A stretch of DNA of 64,000 nt from Microbacterium sp. 1.5R. Its GTDB lineage: Bacteria > Actinomycetota > Actinomycetes > Actinomycetales > Microbacteriaceae. Where the stretch lies: the NCBI RefSeq assembly GCF_007667425.1, contig NZ_VDRC01000002.1, positions 583,072 to 647,071 of the forward strand, given 5' to 3'. Positions 53,244 to 61,412 of this stretch are shown in pieces. Within the stretch, counting starts at the first letter, position 1. Each line of letters starts with the position of its first letter. The notes under the pieces were generated by a model, which saw only the letters and a program-made list of their open reading frames with translations, ran no database searches and was not told where the DNA came from. The translations under genes were made by a program, and so were the position numbers.

Positions 53244-54115
53244 CGCTCGTCGCCCTCGAGGACGTCACGAAGGGCGTCCGCCTCGCCGATGACTCGGAGC
53301 TCGAGATCCTCAAGGGGATCACGCTGTCGGTCGGCGCAGGAGATCATGTGTCGATCGTCGGGCGTTCTGGTTCGGGCAAGTCGACCCTGCTGAACATCCT
53401 GGGCATGCTCGACGCGCCGACGAGCGGCACGGTGGCCTTCGAGGGGAACGAAGTGCGGCGGATGCGTTCCGGGCGACTCGACCGACTGCGCGGGGACAAC
53501 GTCGGGTTCGTGTTCCAGCAGTTCAACCTGCTGCCGGGGCGTACGGCGCTCGACAACGTCATGATGCCGCTGGGGCACGCCAAGGGACGACTGTTCTGGT
53601 CTCGACGCCAGATCGCCGCCGACATGCTCGAACGCGTCGGCCTCGGGCACCGCGTCTCGCAGGTCGCCGACCGGCTCTCCGGCGGCGAGCAGCAGCGCGT
53701 CGCGATCGCACGGGCGCTCGTGCGACGACCCGTCCTCATCCTGGCCGACGAGCCGACCGGCGCCCTCGACATCGACACGGGGGCGTCGGTGATGGCGCTT
53801 CTCGACGAGGTCGCCACGGAGACGGATGCCGCCCTCGTCACCATCACGCACGACCTCCACGTCGCGGCGCGCGCCCGACGTCACTATCGACTGGATGCCG
53901 GGCGTCTCGCGCCGGCCGACCTGACTCGTGCCTTCGAGGCGTCGACGCTGGCGGCACCCGTGCCCGCCGGTGACGAGCAGATCCCCACTGACGACGGACA
54001 CGTCCCTGCCCACGACGAGCACGTCCCGACCGACGACGGGTACGTCCCCACCGACTCCGCGTCCTCCCCGTCCGGGGCCCTCCGGACGCGCCGCACCATC
54101 GGGGCGGAGCTGTGA
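53240..54115 (+). CDS. MacB-type ABC transporter ATP-binding protein with heptapeptide-repeat tail
   Basis: 291 residues from GTG 53240. A standard MacB/LolD-type ATPase: Walker A IVGRSGSGKSTLLNIL (near 40), Q-loop FVFQQFNLLPGRTALDNV, signature RLSGGEQQRVAIARAL (near 146), Walker B LILADEPTGALD, H-loop VTITHDLHVA. The ATPase ends near residue 230. The extra tail carries four 7-residue units of the form [QHY]-[VI]-P-[TA]-x-D-x (247-274), absent from typical family members. It is coupled to adaptor and permease by 4-bp overlaps. Confidence 0.92.
   Translation: MTLVALEDVTKGVRLADDSELEILKGITLSVGAGDHVSIVGRSGSGKSTLLNILGMLDAPTSGTVAFEGNEVRRMRSGRLDRLRGDNVGFVFQQFNLLPGRTALDNVMMPLGHAKGRLFWSRRQIAADMLERVGLGHRVSQVADRLSGGEQQRVAIARALVRRPVLILADEPTGALDIDTGASVMALLDEVATETDAALVTITHDLHVAARARRHYRLDAGRLAPADLTRAFEASTLAAPVPAGDEQIPTDDGHVPAHDEHVPTDDGYVPTDSASSPSGALRTRRTIGAEL
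53978..54061 (+). repeat. Four 21-bp in-frame repeats in the ABC ATPase tail
   Basis: Four consecutive 21-bp units encode QIPTDDG, HVPAHDE, HVPTDDG and YVPTDSA. Unit length is exact and sequence is degenerate. Confidence 0.85.
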
Positions 54116-55326
54116 CGGGCATCCTCGGCGCGCTCGCCGACGCCTGGGCGGAGATCCGTGTGCACAAGCTGCGGGTGCTGTTGAGCCTCATCGGCATCGC
54201 CGTGTCCGTCGCCGCGCTGACCGGCGTGGTGGCGATCTCCGAGTACCAGCGTCAGTATCAAGCGGAGCAGTCCGATCGATGGGGCGGGCGAGCGGCGACC
54301 CTCGTGGTCGGAATGAGCACCGACGACGGAGCAGCCGTCGACATCGACGAGTTCGACGAGCGCTTCGACCGCGCGACCGAACGGTTCGAGTTCAGCCACA
54401 CCGCCCGGATCGCGCAGGGGCTGACGGTGCCGGTGGCGCTGCCGGACGGCATCGTCGACGTCAACGCGCGACTGCTCGACCCCGCGTACGGGGAGATCCA
54501 CCGCGAGCAGCTCCTCGAAGGTCGCCAGCTGCAGGATGCCGACGCTGAGGCGCTCGCGCCGCCGGTCGTGGTCACGGAGGCCCTGTGGGACCGTCTCGGC
54601 CGGGTGCCGCTGACGCAGCATCCGACCCTCGCTCTCGCCGGTCCAGCCCATGGGACCTATCAGGTCGTCGGAGTCGTGCCCCGTCAGAGCTTCGGCGACG
54701 AGGAGCTCCGCGTCGACCTCCTCTTCGACGCGTACCGTTCCCGTGTCGACGCGCTTCCCGCCGGGGCCTGGCCGCAGTACGAGATCTGGGTCGGTCAGGA
54801 CCGCGTCGACGAGATCGCCCCGGTGCTCGCGATGGACCTCCGCGCCGGTCTTCCCGAGGGGCAGACCGTCTCGGTCAGCCGCTCGGACTGGGCGGCGCAG
54901 CCCGGTGCGATGGACGTGCAGGCGACGTTCGAGATGGTGACCGGCGGCATCGCCGCAGTCATCCTCGCGCTCGGCGCGTTGAGTCTGATCAACATTCAGC
55001 TCGTCGCGATGCGGCAGCGAGTGCGTGAGATCGGCGTCCGGCGGGCGTTCGGCGCGAGCTCGGGAAGGGTCTTCGTCTCGGTGTTCCTGGAGAGCCTCGT
55101 CGCGACCACCGTCGCCGGTGTCATCGGCATCGCGATCGTCGTGGCCGTCCTGCGCTCGGAATGGGTCGTGTCGTCGATGTTCTACGGAATCCAGGACATC
55201 CCGCCGTTCCCCATGCGCGCAGCGTTCGTCGGCCTCGCGGCGTCGATCATCGTCGGGGCGATCGCGGGTTTCATCCCCGCCCTCGTCGCACTCCGGGTGA
55301 AGGTGATCGACGCGATCCGCTTCTGA
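54112..55326 (+). CDS. MacB/FtsX-type ABC transporter permease
   Basis: 404 residues with the MacB layout: helix 1 (about 15-35, VLLSLIGIAVSVAALTGVVAIS), a large extracytoplasmic MacB-PCD domain (about 40-270), then three helices (about 275-300, 325-350, 365-390) typical of the FtsX domain. RQRVREIGVRRAFGASSGRVF (near 302) is the conserved coupling segment after helix 2, and AGFIPALVALRVKVIDAIRF is the C-terminal signature. With adaptor and ATPase it forms a tripartite-like export or mechanotransmission system. No substrate is indicated. Confidence 0.92.
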   Translation: MTGILGALADAWAEIRVHKLRVLLSLIGIAVSVAALTGVVAISEYQRQYQAEQSDRWGGRAATLVVGMSTDDGAAVDIDEFDERFDRATERFEFSHTARIAQGLTVPVALPDGIVDVNARLLDPAYGEIHREQLLEGRQLQDADAEALAPPVVVTEALWDRLGRVPLTQHPTLALAGPAHGTYQVVGVVPRQSFGDEELRVDLLFDAYRSRVDALPAGAWPQYEIWVGQDRVDEIAPVLAMDLRAGLPEGQTVSVSRSDWAAQPGAMDVQATFEMVTGGIAAVILALGALSLINIQLVAMRQRVREIGVRRAFGASSGRVFVSVFLESLVATTVAGVIGIAIVVAVLRSEWVVSSMFYGIQDIPPFPMRAAFVGLAASIIVGAIAGFIPALVALRVKVIDAIRF

Positions 55327-55357
55327 CTGGGCCGCCGCTCAGCGGAGCGTCGAGACG

Positions 55358-56167
55358 TCAGACGCCGACGCGACGACCGGTGAGCCGCTCAGCCCTCCGG
55401 TCGGCGATCTCGAGCGCCCGCCGTTCGCGCTCGCGGCGCAGCACGGTGACAGCGACGAGGACCTCCTCCGGCGACACCGGGGGGATCGGCGAGATGAACG
55501 GCGAGGCCTCCCGGAGCAGGTCGCCGGCCACCCTGGTGCGTGCGGCGGGGACCATGCGCGGAGCGCTCTGCAGGAACTGCGAGATGCGACGGGCGAGCCG
55601 GTCGGGCAAACGGGCGACGTCGGCGATCTGCGCCCAGCCCGCGAGCGACGGAGGGAGAACGGGAACCGAGGGCACCAGTTTCGGGGTGCGCACGCGCTGG
55701 CTGTACGTGCCGGCGACCATGTCGCCGAGTCGCTGCGAGCGGGCGCTGAAGGCACCGGCCAGCACGGCGACGCTGCCGAGAGTGAGATAGATCTCGAGCA
55801 CGCCCAGCAGCGCGCGGATGAACGCGTGCCGGAAGCCGGGAGCACCGCCGTCGATGCGCACGATCCGCCCGCCGACAGCGAGCTTGCCGAGGCTGCGCCC
55901 CTTGAGCGCCATCTCCATCGTGATCGGCAGCACGACGAAACTGACGACGAGGGCGCTCACGGTGGCGATGCGGTCGGTGGCCTCGTCGAGGACTCCCGCG
56001 TTCCACAACCAGATGCGCAGGAAGACCCACAGCAGGAAGACGCCGAGGCTGACCAGCATGTCGATGATCGCGCCGGCGGCTCGCAGGACGAAGCCGATCG
56101 GCTGCACGTCGATCGCGACGGCTTCGCCGGAGAGCACCTCGTCTGAGGTATCGAGCGGCGCGGACAT
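55358..56167 (-). CDS. RDD family membrane protein
   Basis: 269 residues. The RDD domain (about 15-155) has three transmembrane helices and the characteristic FVLRAAGAIIDMLVSLGVFLL (near 27, R..D pair) and KGRSLGKLAVGGRIVRIDGGAPGFRHAFIRALL (about 88-120). A C-terminal cytoplasmic part (about 170-269) is helical and Arg-rich. RDD proteins are commonly linked with SpoIIM and MoxR-DUF58 genes in actinobacteria, as here; a transport or envelope role is presumed. It starts 17 bp from the divergent SpoIIM gene. Confidence 0.9.
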   Translation of the reverse strand: MSAPLDTSDEVLSGEAVAIDVQPIGFVLRAAGAIIDMLVSLGVFLLWVFLRIWLWNAGVLDEATDRIATVSALVVSFVVLPITMEMALKGRSLGKLAVGGRIVRIDGGAPGFRHAFIRALLGVLEIYLTLGSVAVLAGAFSARSQRLGDMVAGTYSQRVRTPKLVPSVPVLPPSLAGWAQIADVARLPDRLARRISQFLQSAPRMVPAARTRVAGDLLREASPFISPIPPVSPEEVLVAVTVLRRERERRALEIADRRAERLTGRRVGV

Positions 56168-56170
56168 GAG

Positions 56171-56176
56171 TACAGT
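56171..56176 (+). promoter_or_regulatory. Putative leaderless -10 for the SpoIIM-like gene
   Basis: TACAGT, 7 nt before GTG 56184; it overlaps the opposite-strand element at 56174-56179. Confidence 0.45.
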
Positions 56177-56179
56177 AAA
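56174..56179 (-). promoter_or_regulatory. Putative leaderless -10 for the RDD gene
   Basis: TTTACT on the minus strand, exactly 6 nt before ATG 56167. Confidence 0.35.
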
Positions 56180-56183
56180 TCAG

Positions 56184-57176
56184 GTGGATGCCGATGCGCT
56201 GACAGATGCACGCCGCGCCGAATGGGAGCGGCTGGATCGGTTGAGCCGTGAGCGTCTCGACGGCGCGGGCGTCGACGAGCTGATCGTCCGCTACCGCGCG
56301 GCGTCCGCCGATCTCGCCGAACTGAAGACGACGGTCGGGGAGTCGCCGCAGGGGTCGTACCTGTCGACGATCCTGGTGCGGGCGCGGCTGCGCCTGACCG
56401 GGGCCTCCGACAGCATCCTCACCCAGGTCTCGCGCTTTTTCGCCCTGCAGCTCCCCGCCGCGCTCTATCGTCTGCGCTGGACCACGCTCGTGATCGCCGT
56501 TTCGTTCATCGCCATCGTGGTGGGCACGGCCGCGTGGATCTCATCGGATCCCGCTCTCATCGCCACCCTCGGGCCGCCGGACATGCTCGCCCAGTACGCC
56601 GACGAGAGCTTCACCGGGTACTACACCGAGAATCCGGCCGCGGTGTTCATGGGCATGGTCTGGACGAACAACGCGTGGATCGCGCTGCAGTGCGTGCTGT
56701 TCGGCATCACCGGCATCTGGCCCGTGAACGTCCTCGTGCAGAACGCGATGGGTCTGGGCATCTCCGGGGCGGTGATGGCCGCGCACGGTCGGGCCGACGT
56801 GATGATCCTGTACATCCTGCCGCATGGCCTGCTCGAGATGACGTGCATCTTCGTGGCCGCCGCCGGCGGTCTGCATCTGTTCTGGTCCTGGGTCGCACCG
56901 GGCGCCCGTTCGCGGGGCGAGTCGCTCGCCGCCGAGGGCCGTTCTCTGGCGACCGTGGCCATCGGCCTCGTTTTCGCGCTCTTCCTCGCCGGTCTCGTCG
57001 AGGGCTTCGTCACCGGCTGGGCCCTGCCGTGGCCCGTGAAGATCGGGATCGGTGTGGCCGCGCTCGCCGTCTTCCTCATCTACATGCTGGTCGTCGGTCG
57101 GCGTGCGGTACTGCGTGGTGAGACGGGCGACCTGGTCGAGTACGAGGCAGGGACTCCGCGGCTCGTCGCCGGGTGA
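56184..57176 (+). CDS. Stage II sporulation protein M (SpoIIM)-like membrane protein
   Basis: 330 residues from GTG 56184 (ATG 56166 is an alternative but would overlap the divergent RDD start). A cytoplasmic helical N-terminus, DADALTDARRAEWERLDRLS (about 2-21), precedes about six transmembrane helices (95-325) of the SpoIIM/DUF95 domain, with FTGYYTENPAAVFMGMVWTNNAWIALQCVLFGITGIWP near 150-187. The organism is not expected to form endospores, so a general envelope function is likely. Pairing with RDD and the MoxR cluster is conserved in actinobacteria. Confidence 0.9.
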   Translation: MDADALTDARRAEWERLDRLSRERLDGAGVDELIVRYRAASADLAELKTTVGESPQGSYLSTILVRARLRLTGASDSILTQVSRFFALQLPAALYRLRWTTLVIAVSFIAIVVGTAAWISSDPALIATLGPPDMLAQYADESFTGYYTENPAAVFMGMVWTNNAWIALQCVLFGITGIWPVNVLVQNAMGLGISGAVMAAHGRADVMILYILPHGLLEMTCIFVAAAGGLHLFWSWVAPGARSRGESLAAEGRSLATVAIGLVFALFLAGLVEGFVTGWALPWPVKIGIGVAALAVFLIYMLVVGRRAVLRGETGDLVEYEAGTPRLVAG

Positions 57177-57200
57177 CCGAGGGGCTCCGTCGACCAGCGG

Positions 57201-57278
57201 CGGTCGGAGTCGTCCAGTGGTTCGACGGTCGGAGCATTCCGACGGTCGGAGTCGTTCCGCCGGTCAGAGTCGTCCCGC
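57201..57278. repeat. Four degenerate repeats of 17-25 bp between convergent genes
   Basis: Units starting CGGTCGGAG or CGGTCAGAG at 57201, 57226, 57243 and 57261. The last unit contains the stop codon of the DUF58 gene (57264-57266). Confidence 0.8.
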
Positions 57279-58571
57279 CGCCTTGAGTTCGAGATAACGG
57301 TCGGCGATGCGCGGCGGCAGCGACTCGGGATCGGAGGCGATCGCCTCACCGCCCGCCCGTCGGATGGCGTCGGCGACGTTCTCCGCCTCGCGCATCGTCT
57401 TCTCCGCTGCGGCGGCCACGTAGATCTCCTCTCGGCTCCCGCGCTGTCTGGCGAGATCGGCGATACCGTCGTCGGTCACCGAGCCGACGAGGATGGAGGT
57501 GGCCCTCGTGGCATCGGGGAAGGCGCCGAGGAACCCCCGCGCGGACTCCGCGGCGTCCTGCGCCGTCAGCACCACGAGGAGAGAGGGGCGCGTCGTGAGC
57601 GTCCGCACCGCGGCGAACACACTCGGCCAGTCGGTGTCGACGAGACGCGCGTGCACCGGCGCCATCGCGTCGGTGAGCGCGGGGAGCAGGGCCGCGCCCT
57701 CGACGCCAGAGACCCTGGCCCTGACCACTCGGTCGTACATCAGCAGGTGCACGTGATCACCTGCACGGGCGGCGAGGGCGGCGAGCAGCAGCGCAGCCTC
57801 CAGGGAGGCGTCGACTCGCGTGCCGTCCCCGACACGGGCAGCGGCGGTGCGACCCGTATCGATGATGATGACCACGTGCCGATCCCGCTCGGGTCGCCAG
57901 GTACGCAGCATGGTCGAGCCGGCGCGCGCCGTCGCACGCCAGTCGATCGACCGCACGTCATCTCCGCGCACGTATTCGCGGAGGGAGTCGAACTCCGTCC
58001 CCTGCCCGCGCACCTGGATGCTGGTGTTGCCGTCGAGTTCGCGAAGTCGCGCCAGCCGTGACGGGAGGTGTTTCCGCGAGGAGAAGGCCGGGAGCACGCG
58101 GATCGCGCCGCGGACGTCGTGTCGGGCCTGTCGACCGGCGAGTCCCAGCGGGCCGCGGGAGCGCACCATGACGAACTCGCTCACCAGTTCGCCGCGCCTG
58201 CGCGGGAGCAGCGGTATCTCCACCCGCCGCCGCTCGCCCGGTGGGATCTCGAGCCGCTGCCTGCCGGCGTCGGCGCCCGCCGTGGGCTGCCAGGCATCGC
58301 GGATCAGCGCGTGGAGAGTCCGGGTGCCCGTGTTCTGCAGCGCCACGCTCACCGGCACCAGCTCGCCGATGCGCGTGCGGTTCGGCACTCGGCGGGTCAC
58401 CGTGACTGCACGCGGGCTCGGTGCCAGCACGGTGTCGAGCGCCGCGAGCACCACGCACAGCCCGATCCAGATGCCGAGCGCGGCATATGCGGGATAGCCG
58501 GCCAGGCCGACGAGGACGACGGGGACGACGCCGACGCCGACCGCCAGAGCGAGACGACCGGTGACGAACAC
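57264..58571 (-). CDS. DUF58 domain protein (MoxR partner)
   Basis: 435 residues. Two N-terminal transmembrane helices (about 5-25 and 30-48) are followed by a beta-domain (about 58-165) and the DUF58 core LREYVRGDDVRSIDWRATARAGSTMLRTWRPERDRHVVIIIDTG (about 195-240). The core leads into a von Willebrand-A-like fold with a degenerate metal site (IIDTGRTA). It is a usual partner of MoxR AAA ATPases. Its GTG lies directly after the MoxR stop. Function is unknown; chaperone-like complex assembly is the common hypothesis. Confidence 0.93.
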   Translation of the reverse strand: MFVTGRLALAVGVGVVPVVLVGLAGYPAYAALGIWIGLCVVLAALDTVLAPSPRAVTVTRRVPNRTRIGELVPVSVALQNTGTRTLHALIRDAWQPTAGADAGRQRLEIPPGERRRVEIPLLPRRRGELVSEFVMVRSRGPLGLAGRQARHDVRGAIRVLPAFSSRKHLPSRLARLRELDGNTSIQVRGQGTEFDSLREYVRGDDVRSIDWRATARAGSTMLRTWRPERDRHVVIIIDTGRTAAARVGDGTRVDASLEAALLLAALAARAGDHVHLLMYDRVVRARVSGVEGAALLPALTDAMAPVHARLVDTDWPSVFAAVRTLTTRPSLLVVLTAQDAAESARGFLGAFPDATRATSILVGSVTDDGIADLARQRGSREEIYVAAAAEKTMREAENVADAIRRAGGEAIASDPESLPPRIADRYLELKAAGRL

Positions 58572-59537
58572 CTAGATCGGAACCCTGGTCTGCTGCACGA
58601 CGGATGTCAGCACCGCGTCGGCGGACACGCCCTCCATCTGCGCATCAGGACGCAGCTGCAGACGGTGGCGCCACACGGGAACGAGCATGGTCTGGATGTG
58701 GTCGGGCGTCACCGCGGTCGAGGCGTTGAGCCAGGCCCAGGCCTTCGCGGCCGCCAGGAGACCGGTCGACGCGCGGGGGCTCGCCCCCAGCTCGACCGAC
58801 GGCGACTGCCGGGTCGCTCTGGCGAGGTCGACGACATAGCCCAGCACGTCGTCCGTGACCTCGACGCGTGCAGCCGCCTCCTGCGCCGCACGGATCACGT
58901 CGGCATCCACCACGGCGTCGACCCCGGTCAGTTCGCGGGGGGAGAACCCCGAGGCGTGCTTGCGCAGTACCGAGACCTCGGCATCGCGCTCCGGCATGCC
59001 GACGACCAGCTTCATGAGGAACCGGTCGAGCTGCGCCTCGGGCAACGAGTACGTGCCTTCGTGCTCGATCGGGTTCTGGGTGGCGGCGACGAGGAAGGGG
59101 TCGGGCAGCGGCCTGCTCGTCCCGTCGGCCGAGACCTGACGCTCCTCCATCGCTTCGAGCAGGGCAGCCTGGGTCTTCGGCGGTGTCCGGTTGATCTCGT
59201 CTGCGAGCAGGATGTTCGTGAAGACGGGTCCGGCTCGGAAGTCGAACTCCCCGCTGCGGGCGTCGTACACGAGCGAGCCGGTGACGTCGCCCGGCATGAG
59301 GTCGGGAGTGAACTGCACGCGCTTGGTGTCGAGTCCGACCGCGCGGGCGAACGACCGCACGACGAGGGTCTTGGCGACGCCCGGCACGCCTTCCAGCAGA
59401 ACGTGTCCTCGGGCGAGGAGGGCGACGAGCAGCCCGGTCACCGTTCCGGCCTGGCCGACGACGGCCTTGTCGACCTCGGTGCGCACGCGGTGCATCGCCT
59501 GGCGCAGATCTGCGTCGGTGGGGGTGTCGGTGGTCAC
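58572..59537 (-). CDS. MoxR family AAA+ ATPase
   Basis: 321 residues. Walker A VLLEGVPGVAKTLVVRSFA (near 52), Walker B TNILLADEINRTPPKTQAALLEAMEER (about 110-137), sensor 1 LVAATQNPIEHEGTYSLPEAQLDRF (near 155), and the C-terminal lid with GASPRASTGLLAAAKAWA (near 262). MoxR ATPases are thought to remodel or insert cofactors into partner complexes carrying DUF58/VWA domains. It forms a minus-strand cluster with DUF4350, DUF4129 and a membrane protein upstream and DUF58 downstream. Confidence 0.96.
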   Translation of the reverse strand: MTTDTPTDADLRQAMHRVRTEVDKAVVGQAGTVTGLLVALLARGHVLLEGVPGVAKTLVVRSFARAVGLDTKRVQFTPDLMPGDVTGSLVYDARSGEFDFRAGPVFTNILLADEINRTPPKTQAALLEAMEERQVSADGTSRPLPDPFLVAATQNPIEHEGTYSLPEAQLDRFLMKLVVGMPERDAEVSVLRKHASGFSPRELTGVDAVVDADVIRAAQEAAARVEVTDDVLGYVVDLARATRQSPSVELGASPRASTGLLAAAKAWAWLNASTAVTPDHIQTMLVPVWRHRLQLRPDAQMEGVSADAVLTSVVQQTRVPI

Positions 59538-59586
59538 GCTTTGTCCTCGTCTTCCGGTCGGATTCGGTGCGGGCGGGCAGTGTCGT

Positions 59587-60777
59587 TCATTTCGGTCTCC
59601 GGGTCTCGTGCACGGCGACCTCGATGGCGCTCTCGAGCTCGCTCAGACGTCTGGCCAGCTCGATGAGTCCCTCGTCGTCGCCAGGAAGCGGTCCGGCGAG
59701 CAGGGTCTGCAGCGAACCACGGGGGATCCGCAGACGGTCGGATGCCGCGTCAGCCACCTCGTCGGCGCTCGCCCGCGCGGCGAGCCCGAGCCGACGTGCG
59801 AGCCGGCGACGGCTGCCGTCGCGGATCGCCTCGGCCGCGTGCGCCGCGTCGCCGGCCTTCGCCGTCAGCCGCGCACGGCCGAGCATCGTCTCCGATGCGC
59901 GCACCGTCACGGGGAGGGTCTCGGCGACCAGGGGCCCGAAGCGCTGCCCGCGCCAGAGGGCCGCAGCGAGCGCGGCGAGCATGAGCAGGAGGATCGCCGG
60001 CGTCACCCATCCGGGAGTGAGTGATCCGAGAGTGTCGGGCGCCGCGCCCTCGATGTCGGTGTCGCCGAAGCTCGGCACGTACCAGACGACCTCGTCGCTC
60101 TGACCGAGCAGCGCGAGTCCGAGCGCGGCGTTGCCGTTCTCCGCGAGGTAGCGGTTGCTGAACAGGCGGGACCCCTCGACCGCGATGCGGGTCTGACCGT
60201 CGACATCACCCACGAGGACGGCCGCAGCCGCGTCGGTGCCGAAACAGCCCCGCACGCCGGATGCCGGATCGAAGAGCCGATCCGGTCTGATGGCGCCCAC
60301 ATGGGCGAACTCGGCGACGTCGCAGTCGGCCGTGACCTCGGTCGAGTCCGCGGTCGCATTTGCACCGAGATCGAGTGACGCGACCAGATGCGTGCTGGTG
60401 GAGAGGAAGACGACCCGATCGGCCGGTTCGATCAGTTCGGCGATCCCCTCGTCGGTGAGGGTGTAGGGGTTGGTCGTGGCCAGCGTCGAGCCTGCATCCA
60501 GGGCGGCGCGCACCTCCGAACGGGAGCGCACGACCGTGACCTCCACTCCTCGATCGCGGAGCAGCTCCGCCAGGGCGCGTGTGCCGGAATCGCCGACGCC
60601 CTCGGGGTCGAGCCCGCCGCGGTCGCCCGGCATCTGCACGGCGACCTGCGTCGCGACGAAGACGCCGAGCAGGACGAGCACGGCGACGATGCCCCACCCG
60701 CCCACGGCCTTCAGGCGCCGTCGCGGATTCGTCGACGCAGCGGTCGACGTCGGCTGCTGCTCCGCCGAGACCGTCAT
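59587..60777 (-). CDS. DUF4350 family membrane protein
   Basis: 396 residues. A transmembrane helix (about 27-47, VGGWGIVAVLVLLGVFVATQV) precedes the extracytoplasmic DUF4350 domain: GVGDSGTRALAELLRDRGVEVTVVRSRSEV (about 62-91), PADRVVFLSTSTHLV, and LAENGNAALGLALLGQSDEVVWYVPSF near 230. A second helix (about 268-285) leads to a cytoplasmic helical tail with a conserved RARLTAKAGDAAHAAEAIRDGSRRRLA segment. It is a standard member of actinobacterial MoxR-DUF58-DUF4129 clusters. ATGA overlap joins it to DUF4129. Confidence 0.9.
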   Translation of the reverse strand: MTVSAEQQPTSTAASTNPRRRLKAVGGWGIVAVLVLLGVFVATQVAVQMPGDRGGLDPEGVGDSGTRALAELLRDRGVEVTVVRSRSEVRAALDAGSTLATTNPYTLTDEGIAELIEPADRVVFLSTSTHLVASLDLGANATADSTEVTADCDVAEFAHVGAIRPDRLFDPASGVRGCFGTDAAAAVLVGDVDGQTRIAVEGSRLFSNRYLAENGNAALGLALLGQSDEVVWYVPSFGDTDIEGAAPDTLGSLTPGWVTPAILLLMLAALAAALWRGQRFGPLVAETLPVTVRASETMLGRARLTAKAGDAAHAAEAIRDGSRRRLARRLGLAARASADEVADAASDRLRIPRGSLQTLLAGPLPGDDEGLIELARRLSELESAIEVAVHETRRPK

Positions 60778-61412
60778 ACGGTGGCCAGCTCGGGTCGGAG
60801 GGCGATGAGGCGGTCATCCGTCGCGGCGAGCTCCGCATAGCTGTCTGAGGTCGCAGGTCGGCGGAGATAGCGGACGTCGTCGAACGACGTAGCCGCCCGG
60901 CGTACGGCGTCGGCGTCGGCGGGGAAAACCCGCGACACCTCGCGAGCGATCGCTTGCGCCGTCGCCCCGGGGGAGGGGTCGATCAGGTCGCGTTCGAGGA
61001 GGCCGCGTGCCAGGGCCCGGAATCGGAGGACGATCGCCTCGTCCCAGTCCTCGGACCGGGCAGCGCGCTCGGCGTCCGCCCGGAGCTGCGCCGCGGTGCG
61101 GTCGTCGTCGGCGCCGAGCAGGCCCGCGATCGGTCGCCGCACGGCGCGTCCGCGTCGCGGCCGCCCCCAGATGATGAGCGCGGCGACCAGTGCGGCGAAC
61201 ACGATGACGCACACCACGATCAGCGCGGTGGGGCCGACGTTCTCTCCGTTGTCGGAGCTGAAGAGGTCGGCGAGGAAACGGCCGATGTCGCGGGCGATCA
61301 TGTCGAACCACGTGGGCTTGGCATCGGCGTAGCGGGGGTCGGAGAGTTCCTCCTCCGCCCACCGTCGCGCGTCGTCGCCGTCGGGTGCGAAGACATCGAG
61401 GAGGTGGATCAT
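60774..61412 (-). CDS. DUF4129 domain membrane protein
   Basis: 212 residues from ATG 61412, which overlaps the upstream stop (ATGA). The N-terminus includes WAEEELSDPRYADAKPTWFDMIARDIGRFLADLF (about 17-50). One transmembrane helix (about 62-82) is followed by the DUF4129 domain with RSEDWDEAIVLRFRALARGLLERDLIDPSPGATAQAIAREV (about 124-164) and FDDVRYLRRPATSDSYAELAATDDRL. In other bacteria DUF4129 is fused to transglutaminase-like membrane proteins next to MoxR/DUF58. No catalytic residues are evident here. Confidence 0.9.
   Translation of the reverse strand: MIHLLDVFAPDGDDARRWAEEELSDPRYADAKPTWFDMIARDIGRFLADLFSSDNGENVGPTALIVVCVIVFAALVAALIIWGRPRRGRAVRRPIAGLLGADDDRTAAQLRADAERAARSEDWDEAIVLRFRALARGLLERDLIDPSPGATAQAIAREVSRVFPADADAVRRAATSFDDVRYLRRPATSDSYAELAATDDRLIALRPELATV

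Noticed and set aside
57201..57278. Possible CRISPR-like array
   Set aside because: Units are degenerate, only 17-25 bp long, without distinct spacers, and no cas genes are nearby.
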